Shown here: in pieces, positions 12,107 to 12,109 of the stretch
Layout: every line of letters begins with the position of its first letter
Numbering within the stretch: position 1 is the stretch's first letter
Origin: Thermoplasmata archaeon
Lineage (GTDB): Archaea > Thermoplasmatota > Thermoplasmata > Thermoplasmatales > Thermoplasmataceae
Length of the DNA stretch: 12,109 nucleotides
Reading direction: 5' to 3'
Assembly (NCBI GenBank): GCA_021797055.1
Contig: JAKAAI010000052.1
Location: forward strand, 1-12,109
Program-made: the position numbers and the translations under genes
Notes under the pieces: generated by a model
The model's input: only the letters and a program-made list of their open reading frames with translations
Told to the model about the DNA's origin: nothing
The model's database searches: none

Positions 12107-12109
12107 CTT

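Noticed and set aside
1..12109. tRNA, rRNA, CRISPR array, insertion sequence, riboswitch
   Set aside because: I looked for cloverleaf-like ends, regularly spaced direct repeats, transposase motifs and structured leaders and saw none.

Overview
The window looks like a piece of chromosome from an archaeon, most likely a Thermoplasmata/Thermoplasmatales-type acidophile or a relative. The case is indirect. Several genes have a TATA-like box about 25 nt upstream of the start codon and no Shine-Dalgarno, which is the signature of leaderless archaeal transcripts. Arginine is coded mainly by AGA/AGG and isoleucine often by ATA. One gene resembles the KDG-aldolase type of the dihydrodipicolinate synthase superfamily used in archaeal Entner-Doudoroff pathways. 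No rRNA, tRNA, CRISPR array, insertion sequence or phage module is visible, so this is ordinary chromosome rather than a mobile island.

Layout, left to right. (1) 2-505 (+): a membrane protein gene that is open at the left edge. (2) 670-1530 (-): a KDG-aldolase/DHDPS-family lyase, preceded on the same strand by an unrecognised 203-aa gene (1613-2224). (3) 2408-4260 (+): a class IV branched-chain aminotransferase (ilvE), coupled by an ATGA overlap to an unrecognised 314-aa protein. The divergent promoter region in front of ilvE carries a perfect 13-bp palindrome. (4) 4312-5151 (+): three very small membrane proteins in a row. They are a DnaJ-type zinc-finger protein with a TTG start, a 77-aa two-helix protein with a GTG start, and a 44-aa single-helix protein. 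(5) 5230-7227 (+): an M13 (neprilysin/PepO-type) metallopeptidase without a signal peptide. (6) 10017-7266 (-): a compact three-gene operon made of a 185-aa PGFxGY helical protein, a YdjI-type SPFH protein with three C-terminal zinc ribbons, and a YdjG-like double zinc-ribbon protein with a long Gly/Met-rich tract. (7) 10141-11814 (+): an SLC13-type permease with two embedded RCK_C domains, divergent from the SPFH operon. (8) 11822-12106 (-): a small unrecognised ORF reaching the right edge, 7 bp tail-to-tail with the permease.

The most interesting unit is the SPFH/zinc-ribbon operon. Its second and third genes resemble YdjI and YdjG, which in Bacillus sit beside the membrane-stress protein PspA. 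Here no PspA is present and a different small helical protein leads the operon. A membrane-stress or membrane-scaffold role is inference. The second point of interest is the run of miniature membrane proteins at 4312-5151, of which the third is easily missed because it is only 44 codons long.
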